From Catellatospora paridis (GTDB taxonomy: Bacteria; Actinomycetota; Actinomycetes; Mycobacteriales; Micromonosporaceae), in contig NZ_ML769312.1 of the NCBI RefSeq assembly GCF_009720365.1, positions 682,001-746,000 of the forward strand: a stretch of 64,000 nucleotides of DNA. Reading direction: 5' to 3'. Below the pieces are notes generated by a model that saw only the letters and a list, made by a program, of their open reading frames with translations, did not search any database and was not told the DNA's origin. Of this stretch, positions 51,929 to 61,009 are shown one piece after another. Numbering within the stretch: the stretch's first letter is position 1; every line of letters starts with the position of its first letter. The translations under genes were made by a program, and so were the position numbers.

Positions 51929-52755
51929 GCGTCGCGGACCGGGTCGCCGGGTCGGATGCGGCCGGGGTGCAGGATCTGGGCGTAGACGCCGGCGCACGGT
52001 TGGGGGCCGAGGGCGGGCAGCGGGACGATGCGGTGGTGCTGGGCGAGCACCCGCAGGGCGTCGGGGTCGCGGGGCAGGTCGCCGTGGGCGAGGGTGGGGA
52101 TCGCGCAGCGCGGGGTGGCGACGATGACGCGCAGTACGAGGTCGTCGCCGATGCGCAGCTCGCGGCCGATCCAGTCGTCTTCGGTGAAGCCGTCGCCGGG
52201 GGTGTCGACGACGATGTTGGGCCGGTAGCGGCGGGCGTCGGCGGTGCCCGCGGGGTGCAGGGCGGTGATGCGGCGCAGGGTCGCGGTGGTGAGCAGGTGT
52301 ACGGGCGCGAAGTCGAAGAACGTGCCCGGCGCTGCGCCGCCGATGGTGCTGGTGACCAGCGGCAGCGCCGCGGTGATGCCGTCGCGTAGCACGGCGTCGG
52401 GGTCGGCGCGGTCGAGTCGTGCCTGTTCGGGTGGGGTGTCGGTGAGTTCGACGTCGCGGCGGAGCAGTGCCGACAGGGTCTTGGCGGCGGCCGGGTCGGT
52501 GCTGTGCACGTCGGTGCCGGGGCCGGTGATGCGTACGCCGTGGGCGTCGGTGGCGGCGGTGAGGGTGAGCAGCCGCTGCCAGAGCCGGGGGTGTTTGGCG
52601 CTGGCGACGCGGCCGGTGGTGGTGTCGAGCAGGGCGAGGGCGCGGTCGCCGGCCAGCCCGGTCTCGGTCACGTCGGCGCTGTCGAGCTGCTCGCCGAGCA
52701 GGGACTTGACCGGGTACCGGTGCAGTGTGGCGACCGCGGCCCTCGCGTGGGTCAC
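51925..52755 (-). CDS. MOSC domain protein (YcbX-like)
   Basis: 276 aa. N-terminal MOSC-N part (VATLHRYPVKSLLGEQLDSADVTETGLAGDRALALLD) and a C-terminal MOSC domain with the conserved Cys in RVIVATPRCAIPTLAHGDLP. Relatives detoxify N-hydroxylated compounds with the molybdenum cofactor, which would be shared with the XDH-type enzyme at 12.5 kb. GTG start overlaps the folD stop (GTGA). Confidence 0.87.
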   Translation of the reverse strand: MTHARAAVATLHRYPVKSLLGEQLDSADVTETGLAGDRALALLDTTTGRVASAKHPRLWQRLLTLTAATDAHGVRITGPGTDVHSTDPAAAKTLSALLRRDVELTDTPPEQARLDRADPDAVLRDGITAALPLVTSTIGGAAPGTFFDFAPVHLLTTATLRRITALHPAGTADARRYRPNIVVDTPGDGFTEDDWIGRELRIGDDLVLRVIVATPRCAIPTLAHGDLPRDPDALRVLAQHHRIVPLPALGPQPCAGVYAQILHPGRIRPGDPVRDA

Positions 52756-53627
52756 GGGTTGGCGCGTTCGGCGGCGGCGACGACGTTGCGGAACAGCATC
52801 GCGACGGTGGTGGGGCCGACGCCGCCGACGCGCGGGGTGATCGCCCCGGCGACGGCGGCGCAGGCTTCGTCGACGTCGGGCAGGATGCGGCGCCCTTCGT
52901 AACGCACGCCGCCGCCGACGACGACGGCGCCGGGCTTGACGTGTTCGGGCTGGATGATGCCGGGCACGCCGGCGGCGGCGATGAGGATGTCGGCGCGGCG
53001 GGTGTAGCGGGGCCAGTCCTTCACGCCGGTGTGCACGACGGTGACGGCGGCGTCGGCGGTGGGGCGCTTCTGCGCCAGCAGCATCGCCAGGGGCCGGCCG
53101 AGGGTCGCGCCGCGGCCGAGGATGACGACCTCGCGGCCCGCGACGCCGATGTCGTAGTGGGCGAGCAGCGCTTCGATGCCGGCGGGGGTGCACGGCAGCG
53201 GGCCGGGGATGCCGAGGGCGAGGCGGCCCATGTTCATGGGGTGCATGCCGTCGACGTCCTTGTCGGGGTCCATGGCCTGCAGGGCGGCGTTGTAGTCGAG
53301 GTGGCCGGGGATCGGGTACTGCACGAGCATGCCGTGCACGGCCGGGTCGTCGTTCCAGGCGGTGATGACGCGGTGCACGTCGGCCTGGGTGGCGGAGGCG
53401 GGCAGGTGCTCGTGCGGGGACGCGAAGCCCAGCGCGGCGGCCTGCTGCTGCTTGATGCGGATGTAGCCGGCGCTGGCGTCGTCGTCGCCGACGAGCAGGG
53501 TCGCCAGGCTGGGGGTGATGCCACGCTGCGCCAGCGCGGCGGAGCGCGTGGCGACGTCGGCGAGGACCTCGTCGGCGACGGGTTTGCCGGGCAGCAGGCG
53601 GGCGGTGGTGGTCGCGGGCGCGGACAT
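52752..53627 (-). CDS. folD: Methylenetetrahydrofolate dehydrogenase/cyclohydrolase
   Basis: 291 aa. Catalytic Tyr55 and Lys59 (AGYIRIK), VHGMLVQYPIP, DKDVDGMHPMN, LPCTPAGIEALL, and the dinucleotide loop VILGRGATLGRPLAMLL (usual GRSxxVG altered). Final PGAVVVGGGVRYEG and GGVGPTTVAML. Key enzyme of one-carbon metabolism (5,10-methylene- to 10-formyl-THF). GGAGGAGC before the ATG. Co-transcribed with the MOSC gene. Confidence 0.95.
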   Translation of the reverse strand: MSAPATTTARLLPGKPVADEVLADVATRSAALAQRGITPSLATLLVGDDDASAGYIRIKQQQAAALGFASPHEHLPASATQADVHRVITAWNDDPAVHGMLVQYPIPGHLDYNAALQAMDPDKDVDGMHPMNMGRLALGIPGPLPCTPAGIEALLAHYDIGVAGREVVILGRGATLGRPLAMLLAQKRPTADAAVTVVHTGVKDWPRYTRRADILIAAAGVPGIIQPEHVKPGAVVVGGGVRYEGRRILPDVDEACAAVAGAITPRVGGVGPTTVAMLFRNVVAAAERANP

Positions 53628-53816
53628 GCGGCTCCTCCACGCGGTCGCCCAGGCGGTCGGCTTCCGCGGCTTCGCTCCCCGATGGTCGTTCCCATCCTCG
53701 TGCCGCCAGTCGCAAAACTCGCCCTCCAGCATGCCTCATCCGGTCGGGCTGGACTTGCGCCGCCCCACGGGCGGTCCCGTGTTCCGATAGCGTCTCGCCT
53801 CGGCGGGGAGGTGGAC

Positions 53817-54596
53817 ATGCGGTGGCGCGGGTTCGGCGTGCGCGGTTGGCGCGGGCGGGCGGCGTGTGCGGCGGCGGCCGGGGTGGTGCTGGTCGGGTTC
53901 GTGGACCGGTGGGCGCTGGACGAGCGCTGGCTGGCGGCGGCGGTGGTGCTGGTGGTGCTCGCGCCGATGCTCGCGGTCGTGGCGGTGGCGGCGACGCCCC
54001 GAGTGGCTGTGATCACCGTCGGGCTGCAGTTCGTGCTGCTGGTGTGCGTGATCGTGGCGTCGCAGGTGTGGTCGAGCCGGGGGCCGTCGGCGCCGGTGGT
54101 GGACTGGCTGCTGCCGTACACGGCCGGTGCCGTCTGTGCGCCGGTGGTGCTGATGGTGGTGGGGCGCAGTGTCCGGGGCCGACGGTTCGAGTCGCTGGTG
54201 GCGGTCGGCGCGGTGGCGCTGGTGGTGGGCGGTTGCGGATGGTTCACCCAGGGCATGGGCGGCGAGAATTCGCGTCCGGCCGCAACCGACGCTGCACCCC
54301 TGCTGTCGCCGCTGTTCATCAGCGCCCCGGGGGTCGTCGACTGCACCGAGAACAGTGCGGTGTGCTGGCGTGACGTGCGGCTGCGTGAGCGTGACGTCGA
54401 GCGGGTGCGGGCGGTGCTGCGCGAGCACGGCTGGTCGCAGGAGTGCCGGCCGGTGACGGGGCTGCTCACCGGGCTCGGGTTCGACTACGGGTGGCTGTGC
54501 CTGCACGTGGCCGAGGGCCGCGACGGCGTGGTGGTGACCGTGAGTGGTGAGGCGCGCTGGTGGCGGGAGCAGCGCTGGTTTCAGGAGCCGCGCTGA
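53817..54596 (+). CDS. Membrane protein with extracytoplasmic C-terminal domain
   Basis: 259 aa. Five hydrophobic helices in residues ~10-145 (VVLVGFVDRWALDERWLAAAVVLVVL, etc.). After VGGCGWFTQG a soluble domain with Cys residues (VVDCTENSAVCWRDVRLRERDVERVRAVLREHGW) ends the protein. GGGGAGGTGG before the ATG. No family recognised. Confidence 0.75.
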   Translation: MRWRGFGVRGWRGRAACAAAAGVVLVGFVDRWALDERWLAAAVVLVVLAPMLAVVAVAATPRVAVITVGLQFVLLVCVIVASQVWSSRGPSAPVVDWLLPYTAGAVCAPVVLMVVGRSVRGRRFESLVAVGAVALVVGGCGWFTQGMGGENSRPAATDAAPLLSPLFISAPGVVDCTENSAVCWRDVRLRERDVERVRAVLREHGWSQECRPVTGLLTGLGFDYGWLCLHVAEGRDGVVVTVSGEARWWREQRWFQEPR

Positions 54597-54666
54597 GCGG
54601 GTTCTGCCGGGGGCGGGAACGGTTCTACCGTTTGCGCGGCGGGCCGCGGCTCGCCATCATCGCGGG

Positions 54667-55257
54667 ATGATCGACCGACAGACCGCCGACTTCACCGTCA
54701 AGCCGACCCTCACCGGCGACAAGGTGGTGCTGCGCCCGTTCGCCGACGCGGACCTGGACGGCATCCGGGCCGCGCTGCGCGACCCGGAGGTGATCCGGCT
54801 GACCGGCAGCGGCGCCGGCGAGCAGGACGAGGCCGAGCAGGAGAAGATCCTGCGCCGCTGGTACGGCACCCGCAACGCGCAGCCGGACCGGCTGGACCTG
54901 GCGGTGGTGGACCGGGCGACGGACGTGTGCGTCGGTGAGGTGGTGTTCAACGAGTGGAGTGCGGGCAACCGCAGCTGCAACTTCCGGGTGCTGCTCGGCG
55001 CGGCCGGGCGGGACCGGGGGCTGGGCACGGAGGCGATCCGGCTGTTCGTCGGGTACGGCTTCGAGCGGCTGGGCCTGCACCGGGTCGAGTTGGAGGTGTT
55101 CGCGTTCAATCCGCGGGCGCGCCGGGCGTACGAGAAGGTCGGTTTCGTCGCCGAGGGTGTGCTGCGTGACGTGCTGCGCGACGGCGACGGCTGGGTCGAC
55201 GCGACGGTGATGTCGATCCTGTCGCACGAGTGGGAGCACCACCGCGGCCGTCCGTGA
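54667..55257 (+). CDS. GNAT N-acetyltransferase
   Basis: 196 aa. LTGDKVVLRPFADADLDGI opening, FRVLLGAAGRDRGLGTEAIRLFVGYGFERLGLHRVELEVFAFNPRARRAYEKVGF: complete RimJ-like GNAT. Ends before the bidirectional terminator at 55264. Confidence 0.92.
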   Translation: MIDRQTADFTVKPTLTGDKVVLRPFADADLDGIRAALRDPEVIRLTGSGAGEQDEAEQEKILRRWYGTRNAQPDRLDLAVVDRATDVCVGEVVFNEWSAGNRSCNFRVLLGAAGRDRGLGTEAIRLFVGYGFERLGLHRVELEVFAFNPRARRAYEKVGFVAEGVLRDVLRDGDGWVDATVMSILSHEWEHHRGRP

Positions 55258-55263
55258 CCCGGG

Positions 55264-55302
55264 CCGGGTCCGGCTGAGGCAGCGGTCCTCAGCCGGACCC
55301 GG
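55264..55302. terminator. 15-bp perfect bidirectional terminator
   Basis: CCGGGTCCGGCTGAG (55264-55278) pairs fully with 55288-55302, between convergent GNAT and HAF-repeat genes. Confidence 0.85.
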
Positions 55303-55304
55303 GT

Positions 55305-56519
55305 TCAGCGGCAGAGCCAGCGCACCGCGCCGGGGATCAGGTCCTGGCTGCCCGGGCGCGCGAACATCTGGTGCCCCGCGATGACGGTGCCGTCATCGCT
55401 GATGGCGCTGAAGCCGGCGGCCGGTTGGCCGCGTACCAGGACGGCCCCGGATGCCGTCGGCAGCATTCGCGTGCTGCCGTCGCCGGAGACCCGGAAGGCG
55501 TTGCTGCTCTGTGCGTACTCGCGTTCGCCGGGTTCGGGGCGCGGGCCGTCGTCGGACTCGAGGGTGCCCGCTCCCACGCCGCCGCCGCCGTACACGTGCG
55601 GCAGCTCCGGGCTGTGCCACCAGGAGCTCTGGCCCGTCGTGCGGCTCCACCGCACACCCAGCACGGTGGTGCGGCCCTCGACCTCGGCCACGACTCCGCC
55701 GATGATCCAGTCGCCGGACAGCACGCTCACCCGGATCCCCACGATCTTCTGACCTGCGAGCACGTCAGGCATCTGGAGTTCCTCGCCGGTGCCGTCGGGC
55801 CGCCACTGGTACGGGTGTGAGCCCCGCGCGTCGGTGATGCCGCCCGCGACCGTGCCGTCGGGGCCGATGTCGGCTACGAAACCGGTGGCGCCCGCGGGGA
55901 TCGCCAGCGCGGTCGGCGGCTGTGCCGGGTCGCGCCACACCACTGGCCGCTCGTCCTGGGTTCCCGCCACGGCACCGGAGTCGTTGACGACCTGCGCCCT
56001 GGCGTTCGTGCCCGGCAGCCGGACCAACGCGCCGTCGCGGTAGATCCAGGAGGCCAACCGATCACCGATGATGCTGGTGGCCACGGCGACACCGCTGGTG
56101 GTGATGTCGTTGAAGAACGGGACCTCGCCGTCGACGGCGACTTCGCGGGGCAGGCCGTCGTCCCAGATCAGCAGCCGGTCGTGGCCATGGTCGCCGAGTT
56201 TCTTGCCGGCGAGGTGGCGGCCCGTCGGGTCACCGGCCGTGACCATGCTGCCGTGGGTGGCACCGCCGGGCACGGGCAGGCGCTGTGCCTCGCACCCGCC
56301 CAGTCTGTTCGGGAGCCCGCCGGTGTGGTCCGCGGACGGAGCGAGGTGCGGCAAGCCGAGCACCTGCACTCCGGCGACGGCGAGCACGGCCACGGCGCCT
56401 ACGCCGGCCAGGCGGCGGGTGCGTACGCGTCGGCGTTTGCGGTCGTGTACCCGGGCGAGCACGTCGTAGCGGGGCGCCTCGTCGGCGAGGCCGTCCAGCA
56501 GTTCCTTCAGGTCCGTCAT
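55305..56519 (-). CDS. Membrane protein with HAF-like repeats, partner of ECF sigma factor
   Basis: 404 aa. N-terminal cytoplasmic ~35 residues (TDLKELLDGLADEAPRYDVLARVHDRKRRRVRTRR), a single membrane helix (LAGVGAVAVLAVAGVQVLGL), then an outside region of beta repeats such as VNDSGAVAGTQDERPVVWRD and IGPDGTVAGGITDARGSHPYQW (extracellular repeat, HAF type). Its start overlaps the sigma-factor stop, as for anti-sigma factors. No recognised anti-sigma zinc motif; the short N terminus would have to bind sigma. Confidence 0.82.
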   Translation of the reverse strand: MTDLKELLDGLADEAPRYDVLARVHDRKRRRVRTRRLAGVGAVAVLAVAGVQVLGLPHLAPSADHTGGLPNRLGGCEAQRLPVPGGATHGSMVTAGDPTGRHLAGKKLGDHGHDRLLIWDDGLPREVAVDGEVPFFNDITTSGVAVATSIIGDRLASWIYRDGALVRLPGTNARAQVVNDSGAVAGTQDERPVVWRDPAQPPTALAIPAGATGFVADIGPDGTVAGGITDARGSHPYQWRPDGTGEELQMPDVLAGQKIVGIRVSVLSGDWIIGGVVAEVEGRTTVLGVRWSRTTGQSSWWHSPELPHVYGGGGVGAGTLESDDGPRPEPGEREYAQSSNAFRVSGDGSTRMLPTASGAVLVRGQPAAGFSAISDDGTVIAGHQMFARPGSQDLIPGAVRWLCR

Positions 56520-57037
56520 GCCGGCACCTCCCGGGTCTCCTTGACCAGCACGTGCAGTTCGGGTGCGACCTCGCGCAGCCGGGCCAGGGCACGTGACGTC
56601 TGGCTCTTGACGGTGCCGATCGACACGCCGAGGGCCGCGGCGGCGTCGGGTTCGGACAGGTCCTCGAAGAAGCGCAGCACGATGACGGCGCGCTGCTTGC
56701 GGGTGAGTTTCTCCAGGGCCTGGTGCAGCAGCACCCGCCGGATCGTGTCGGCGGCCATGTCCCGGCCGGTGGCGGGTTCGGGCATCCGGTCGGTGAGGTA
56801 CTCGCTGCGTAGGTGGTGGCTACGCCGCCAGCGGGACACGTGCTCGTGGTAGAGGATCTTGCGGATGTACGCGTCGGGCGCGTCGATGCGCGCCTTGCGC
56901 CACTGCAGGGCCAGTTTGAACAGCGCGTTCTGCAGCAGGTCCTCGGCCGCGTGGTGGTCGCCGGCGAGCAGGTACGCCACCCGTGACCACTTGCCCAGCC
57001 GGGCCTGCACGTAATCGTCGAAGCCGTCGTCGTCCAC
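56516..57037 (-). CDS. SigE-family ECF RNA polymerase sigma factor
   Basis: 173 aa. Region 2 (FDDYVQARLGKWSRVAYLLAGDHHAAEDLLQNALFKL) and region 4 (LTRKQRAVIVLRFFEDLSEPDAAAALGVSIGTVKSQTSRALARLRE). SigE-type of the actinobacterial ECF group. Stop overlaps the downstream membrane protein (ATGA), so sensor and sigma are made together. Confidence 0.94.
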   Translation of the reverse strand: MDDDGFDDYVQARLGKWSRVAYLLAGDHHAAEDLLQNALFKLALQWRKARIDAPDAYIRKILYHEHVSRWRRSHHLRSEYLTDRMPEPATGRDMAADTIRRVLLHQALEKLTRKQRAVIVLRFFEDLSEPDAAAALGVSIGTVKSQTSRALARLREVAPELHVLVKETREVPA

Positions 57038-57161
57038 CCTGGCCGTTCCTCCCCCGCCTGCCGGTACGCCGGTGTCGACCTTCCTAGACGACGCGTGTGC
57101 CCGCGACGGTTGGCGTCCGTCCGAGAGACTTTCGCCGCCTGGCAGGGCCGGGCACGCCGGG

Positions 57162-57692
57162 TCAGCCGCCCAGGGTCCGCCGGGCGTCGGCGGCGACCTG
57201 CGGGGAGGCGAGCTCGGCCCACGAGCCGAACAGGCCGCGGAAGTAGTCGCCGTAGCGGGCGGCGACGTCGGGGGCCTGCTCGCACAGGTCGAGCTCGTTG
57301 ACGATGCTCAGGTCGACCAGTGGGCGCAGTTCGGCGGCGGTGAGGGTCTCGACCGTGCCGTCGAAGCGGTTGTGCAGCTGCCGGGTCTGCGCCAGCGGCC
57401 GCCAGGTCGCCTTGCGCAGGGTCGCGGCGTAGCGGTGCACGATGCGTTCGGCGTCGGGCCCGGCGGCGGCGCGCAGCAGGTCTCGCTCGTCGAGGGTCAA
57501 CAGCACCGTGTCGAAGCCGTCGGTGCCGTACGCGGCGTGGGCCAGCCCGGCCAGCGCCGTGGACTCGGGCAGGCCGTGCGCGGCGAGCCGGTCGTGCACG
57601 CGTACCAGGTGGGTGTAGAGGGTTCCACCGGGATGGTCGATGGTCGCCGCACCGCGCTCGCGCAGCAGCGCCTTGACGTCTTCGGCACCCAT
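57162..57692 (-). CDS. HD-like helical protein, DUF6817-type
   Basis: 176 aa. IDHPGGTLYTHLVRVHDRLAAHGLPESTALAGLAHAAYGTDGF resembles an HD-type metal site (H...H...AH). The call to DUF6817 is from memory. ATG 6 nt from TAGGGT on the minus strand. Role unknown. Confidence 0.75.
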   Translation of the reverse strand: MGAEDVKALLRERGAATIDHPGGTLYTHLVRVHDRLAAHGLPESTALAGLAHAAYGTDGFDTVLLTLDERDLLRAAAGPDAERIVHRYAATLRKATWRPLAQTRQLHNRFDGTVETLTAAELRPLVDLSIVNELDLCEQAPDVAARYGDYFRGLFGSWAELASPQVAADARRTLGG

Positions 57693-57770
57693 GGGGCGAC
57701 CCTAGGGCGTGGGCGTGGCGGCCGTCACCGGCCTGTGGGGAAGTTCATGCAAGTTCTTCCAGCGTCAGAC

Positions 57771-58346
57771 TCAGGCACGGGCGGCGCGCCAGGTCCACTC
57801 GGTGCGGCGGGCACGGCCGGGCAGGTCGCCGCGGCCGGTGCACCAGAGCAGCACGGCGGCGGGTTCGCCGTCGGGGCCGTCGGGGAACAGCCGGTGCAGG
57901 ATCAGCGCGGCCAGGTCGGCGGGCGGCCGCCAGGCGGGGTCCAGGGCGCGGGTGATGTCGTGGGTGTGCAGCAGTGTCTCGGCGATGCCCATGGCGGCGA
58001 AGCCGCTGGGGTCGCAGGGTCCCCAGTGCCAGGCGCGCAGGCCGGGGTCGGCGGCGGCGAGCGCGGTGGCCAGCAGCCCGCCCGCGGCCGTGATGATCTG
58101 CAGGAGCTGCGTGGTGGTGGCCTCGGGCCGCACGGTGAGGTCGCAGGGCAGGTACGCGTCGTCGGGCGCGGCGGCGAGCTGGCCGGCGTAGGCGGTGAGG
58201 TCGTGGGCGATGTGCGCGGCGGTGTCGCGGCAGGTCCAGTCGAGGGTGCCGGCCGGGGCGTCCCAGTCGGCCGCGGTGTGCGGGGCGAGGGCGGCTTGCA
58301 GGGCTTGCAGGGCCTGCCGGAGGTCGTCGTGGCCGGGGTCGCGCAT
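57771..58346 (-). CDS. Maleylpyruvate isomerase/DinB-fold protein
   Basis: 191 aa. LDWTCRDTAAHIAHDLTAYAGQLA and GIAETLLHTHDITRAL carry the spaced histidines of this metal-binding fold. Third member of the fold in the window (also 3875 and 9724). Substrate unknown. Confidence 0.88.
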   Translation of the reverse strand: MRDPGHDDLRQALQALQAALAPHTAADWDAPAGTLDWTCRDTAAHIAHDLTAYAGQLAAAPDDAYLPCDLTVRPEATTTQLLQIITAAGGLLATALAAADPGLRAWHWGPCDPSGFAAMGIAETLLHTHDITRALDPAWRPPADLAALILHRLFPDGPDGEPAAVLLWCTGRGDLPGRARRTEWTWRAARA

Positions 58347-58539
58347 GGGTGCACTGTGTCACCTTCGGCGGGCCTGCCGACACCGGGTTTCCACGAGCTG
58401 CTGAAACTGTTAGCAAGGTCTGCCAATTGATTTCAGTAGATCACGAGGCTGTGAACGCCGTCACGCATGCGCATCGTCATGGTTTGCCGGGTTTGTGGAC
58501 GCCATTTGGTAACGGCGTTGCAGGAAAAGGCGCAAGGAC

Positions 58540-58554
58540 TTTCTGAATCAGAAA
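58540..58554. promoter_or_regulatory. Palindrome TTTCTGA-A-TCAGAAA upstream of sugar ABC genes
   Basis: Exact 7-bp arms around one base, 54 nt before the ATG of the binding-protein gene. GCAAG and CTTGC flank it, and GTTAGCAAG recurs inverted ~150 nt upstream (58408). Candidate operator for the LacI-type regulator in the same cluster. Confidence 0.55.
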
Positions 58555-58608
58555 CTTCTTGCTAACGTCGCGCGCTGGAAGGACAGGCAAACCCCCGAGG
58601 AGCGAATA

Positions 58609-59907
58609 ATGCGTCGCACCGCCAGAGGGATCGCCGTTCTTGCCTCCGCTGCCATCGCACTCGCGGTGACGGCCTGTGGCAACGACGCGACCGAGGCACC
58701 CACCAAGACCGACCCTGCAGCTCTGTCTGCCGAGCTGACGTGGTGGGACACGTCGGACCCCGCCAACGAGGGCCCGGCGTTCAAGGAGCTCATCACCGAG
58801 TTCAACAAGACCTACCCGAACGTGAAGATCAACTACCAGTCGGTCCCGTTCGGCGAGGCGCAGAACAAGTTCAAGACCGCCGCCGCGGCCAAGTCCGGCG
58901 CCCCGGACATCCTGCGCGCCGAGGTGGCGTGGGTGCCGGAGTTCGCGTCCCTGGGCTACCTGTACAACCTCGACGGCAGCGAGCTGCTCGCCGACGAGTC
59001 GGACTACTTCGCCACCCCCATGTCGGCGAACAAGTTCGACGGCAAGACCTACGGCGTGCCGCAGGTCACCGACTCGCTCGCGCTCATGTACAACAAGAAG
59101 ATCTTCACCGACGCGGGTATCGCGCAGGCCCCGAAGACCTGGGCCGACGTGAAGACCGCCGCCGCCGCGATCAAGGCCAAGACCGGCAAGGACGGCCTGT
59201 TCATCAACGCCGGTGGCTACTTCCTGCTGCCGTTCATCTACGGCGAGGGCGGCGACCTGGTCGACACCGCAGCCAAGAAGATCACCGTGAACTCCGCGGC
59301 CAACGTCGCGGGCATCGCGGTGGCCGCTGACCTGGTCAAGTCGGGCGCTGCGGTCAAGCCGCCGGCCAACGACTCCTACGGCACCATGATGACCCTGTTC
59401 AAGGAGCAGAAGGTCGCCATGATCATCAACGGCCCGTGGGAGGTCAACAACCTCCGCAACGCGCCGACCTTCGGTGGCATCGACAACCTCGGCGTCGCCG
59501 CGGTCCCGGCAGGTTCGGCCAAGGCCGGCGCGCCCGTGGGTGGCCACAACTACGTGCTGTACTCCGGCATGGCGCAGGACAAGGCCGCCGCGGCCATCGC
59601 GTTCGTGAAGTTCATGTCCTCCGCGCAGTCGCAGGCGGTCCTGGCCGACAAGCTGGGCGTGCTGCCGACCCGCAAGTCGGCCTACGACATCGACAAGGTG
59701 AAGAACAACGCGATCATCGCGGCGTTCCAGCCGGTCGTGTCCTCCGCCGTGGCCCGCCCGTGGATCCCCGAGGGTGGCCAGTTCTTCGGCCCGCTCGACA
59801 CGATGGCCACCGAGGTCCTGGTCCAGGGCAAGGACCCGAAGACCTCCCTCGACGGGGTCGCCAACAAGTACAAGACCGAGGTCGTCACCGCCTACACGGC
59901 GTCCTGA
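58609..59907 (+). CDS. Extracellular sugar-binding lipoprotein of ABC transporter
   Basis: 432 aa. Lipobox AVTAC with Cys23. MalE-like solute-binding fold: LTWWDTSDPANEGPAFKELITEFNKTYPNVKI, GAPDILRAEVAWVPEF, VPQVTDSLALMYNKKIF and GPWEVNNLRNAP. Codon use is heavily GC-biased, suggesting high expression. First gene of a cluster with two permeases. The sugar is unknown; maltose-type or other oligosaccharide is plausible. Confidence 0.93.
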   Translation: MRRTARGIAVLASAAIALAVTACGNDATEAPTKTDPAALSAELTWWDTSDPANEGPAFKELITEFNKTYPNVKINYQSVPFGEAQNKFKTAAAAKSGAPDILRAEVAWVPEFASLGYLYNLDGSELLADESDYFATPMSANKFDGKTYGVPQVTDSLALMYNKKIFTDAGIAQAPKTWADVKTAAAAIKAKTGKDGLFINAGGYFLLPFIYGEGGDLVDTAAKKITVNSAANVAGIAVAADLVKSGAAVKPPANDSYGTMMTLFKEQKVAMIINGPWEVNNLRNAPTFGGIDNLGVAAVPAGSAKAGAPVGGHNYVLYSGMAQDKAAAAIAFVKFMSSAQSQAVLADKLGVLPTRKSAYDIDKVKNNAIIAAFQPVVSSAVARPWIPEGGQFFGPLDTMATEVLVQGKDPKTSLDGVANKYKTEVVTAYTAS

Positions 59908-59991
59908 CCCTCACCTGAGGCCGGTCCCCGCACGGGACCGGCCTCAGGGCCTTCCCCTGCGCCCCTCTTTCACCCCACTCGGAGCACGCCC

Positions 59992-61008
59992 GTGAGCACA
60001 GACACCGCCACGCCGGCCCGGACCAGTCCCCCGCCGCGTGAGACCCGACGACCCGGCCGGCTTCGCCGCAGCTGGGACAAGCACTGGTACGCGTGGGCGA
60101 TGGTCGCCCCGGTCGTGCTCGTGCTCGGCGTCCTGATCTTCTACCCGCTCGGTCGCGGCATCCTGCTGTCGTTCACGAACCTCACCGAGGCCAACCAGCT
60201 CGCCGAGATCTGCAGTAAGTCGATCACCGGCACCGAGGTGTGCAAGCCGAACCCGAACGCGTGGGAGATCGTCGGCGTCGACAACTACGTCAACATCCTC
60301 ACCGGCAAGGTCGGCGAATTCTGGCAGCAGTTCGGCGTGACGCTGCTGTGGACCGTGACCTGCGTGGTGTTCCACTACGGGCTGGGTCTGGGCCTGGCCG
60401 TGCTGCTCAACCGGCCGATGCGCGGCCGCGGGATCTACCGGGTGCTGCTGATCCTGCCGTGGGCGGTGCCCGCGTTCGTGTCCGCGTTCGCCTGGCGGTT
60501 CATGTTCAACGAGCAGTTCGGTCTGATCAACTCGCTGTTCGAGTCCGTCGGCCTGGACCGCGTCGAGTGGTTCGCCGACTGGAAGACCGCGCTGCTCACC
60601 GCCATCATCGCCAACATCTGGCTGGGCGTGCCGTTCATGATGGTGACGCTGCTCGGCGGGATGCAGACCATCCCCGGCGAGCAGTACGAGGCGGCCGAGA
60701 TCGACGGCGCGACCCCGTGGCAGCGCTTCGTCAACATCACGCTGCCCGGCCTGCGCTCGGTCAGCATGACGGTGCTGCTGCTGGGCTTCATCTGGACGTT
60801 CAACATGTTCCCGATCATCTTCCTGGTCACCGGCGGCGAACCCGCCGGGCAGACCGAGATCCTGGTGACCGGCGCGTTCCGGTCGGCGTTCGAGGGCATC
60901 CGCAACTACTCGCTGTCCTCGACATACGGCGTGCTGATCCTGTCCATCCTGCTCGTCTTCTCCGTGTTCTACCGGCGGGCGCTGCGCAAGCAAGGCGAGG
61001 TGTGGTGA
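59992..61008 (+). CDS. ABC sugar permease, MalF-like
   Basis: 338 aa, six membrane helices after a Pro/Arg-rich start. EQYEAAEIDGATPWQRFVNITLPGL is the EAA loop that docks the ATPase. An outside segment with two Cys (EICSKSITGTEVC) is in the first loop. GTG start after GGAGCACGCCC. Next gene starts 2 nt later. Confidence 0.94.
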   Translation: MSTDTATPARTSPPPRETRRPGRLRRSWDKHWYAWAMVAPVVLVLGVLIFYPLGRGILLSFTNLTEANQLAEICSKSITGTEVCKPNPNAWEIVGVDNYVNILTGKVGEFWQQFGVTLLWTVTCVVFHYGLGLGLAVLLNRPMRGRGIYRVLLILPWAVPAFVSAFAWRFMFNEQFGLINSLFESVGLDRVEWFADWKTALLTAIIANIWLGVPFMMVTLLGGMQTIPGEQYEAAEIDGATPWQRFVNITLPGLRSVSMTVLLLGFIWTFNMFPIIFLVTGGEPAGQTEILVTGAFRSAFEGIRNYSLSSTYGVLILSILLVFSVFYRRALRKQGEVW

Positions 61009-61009
61009 C

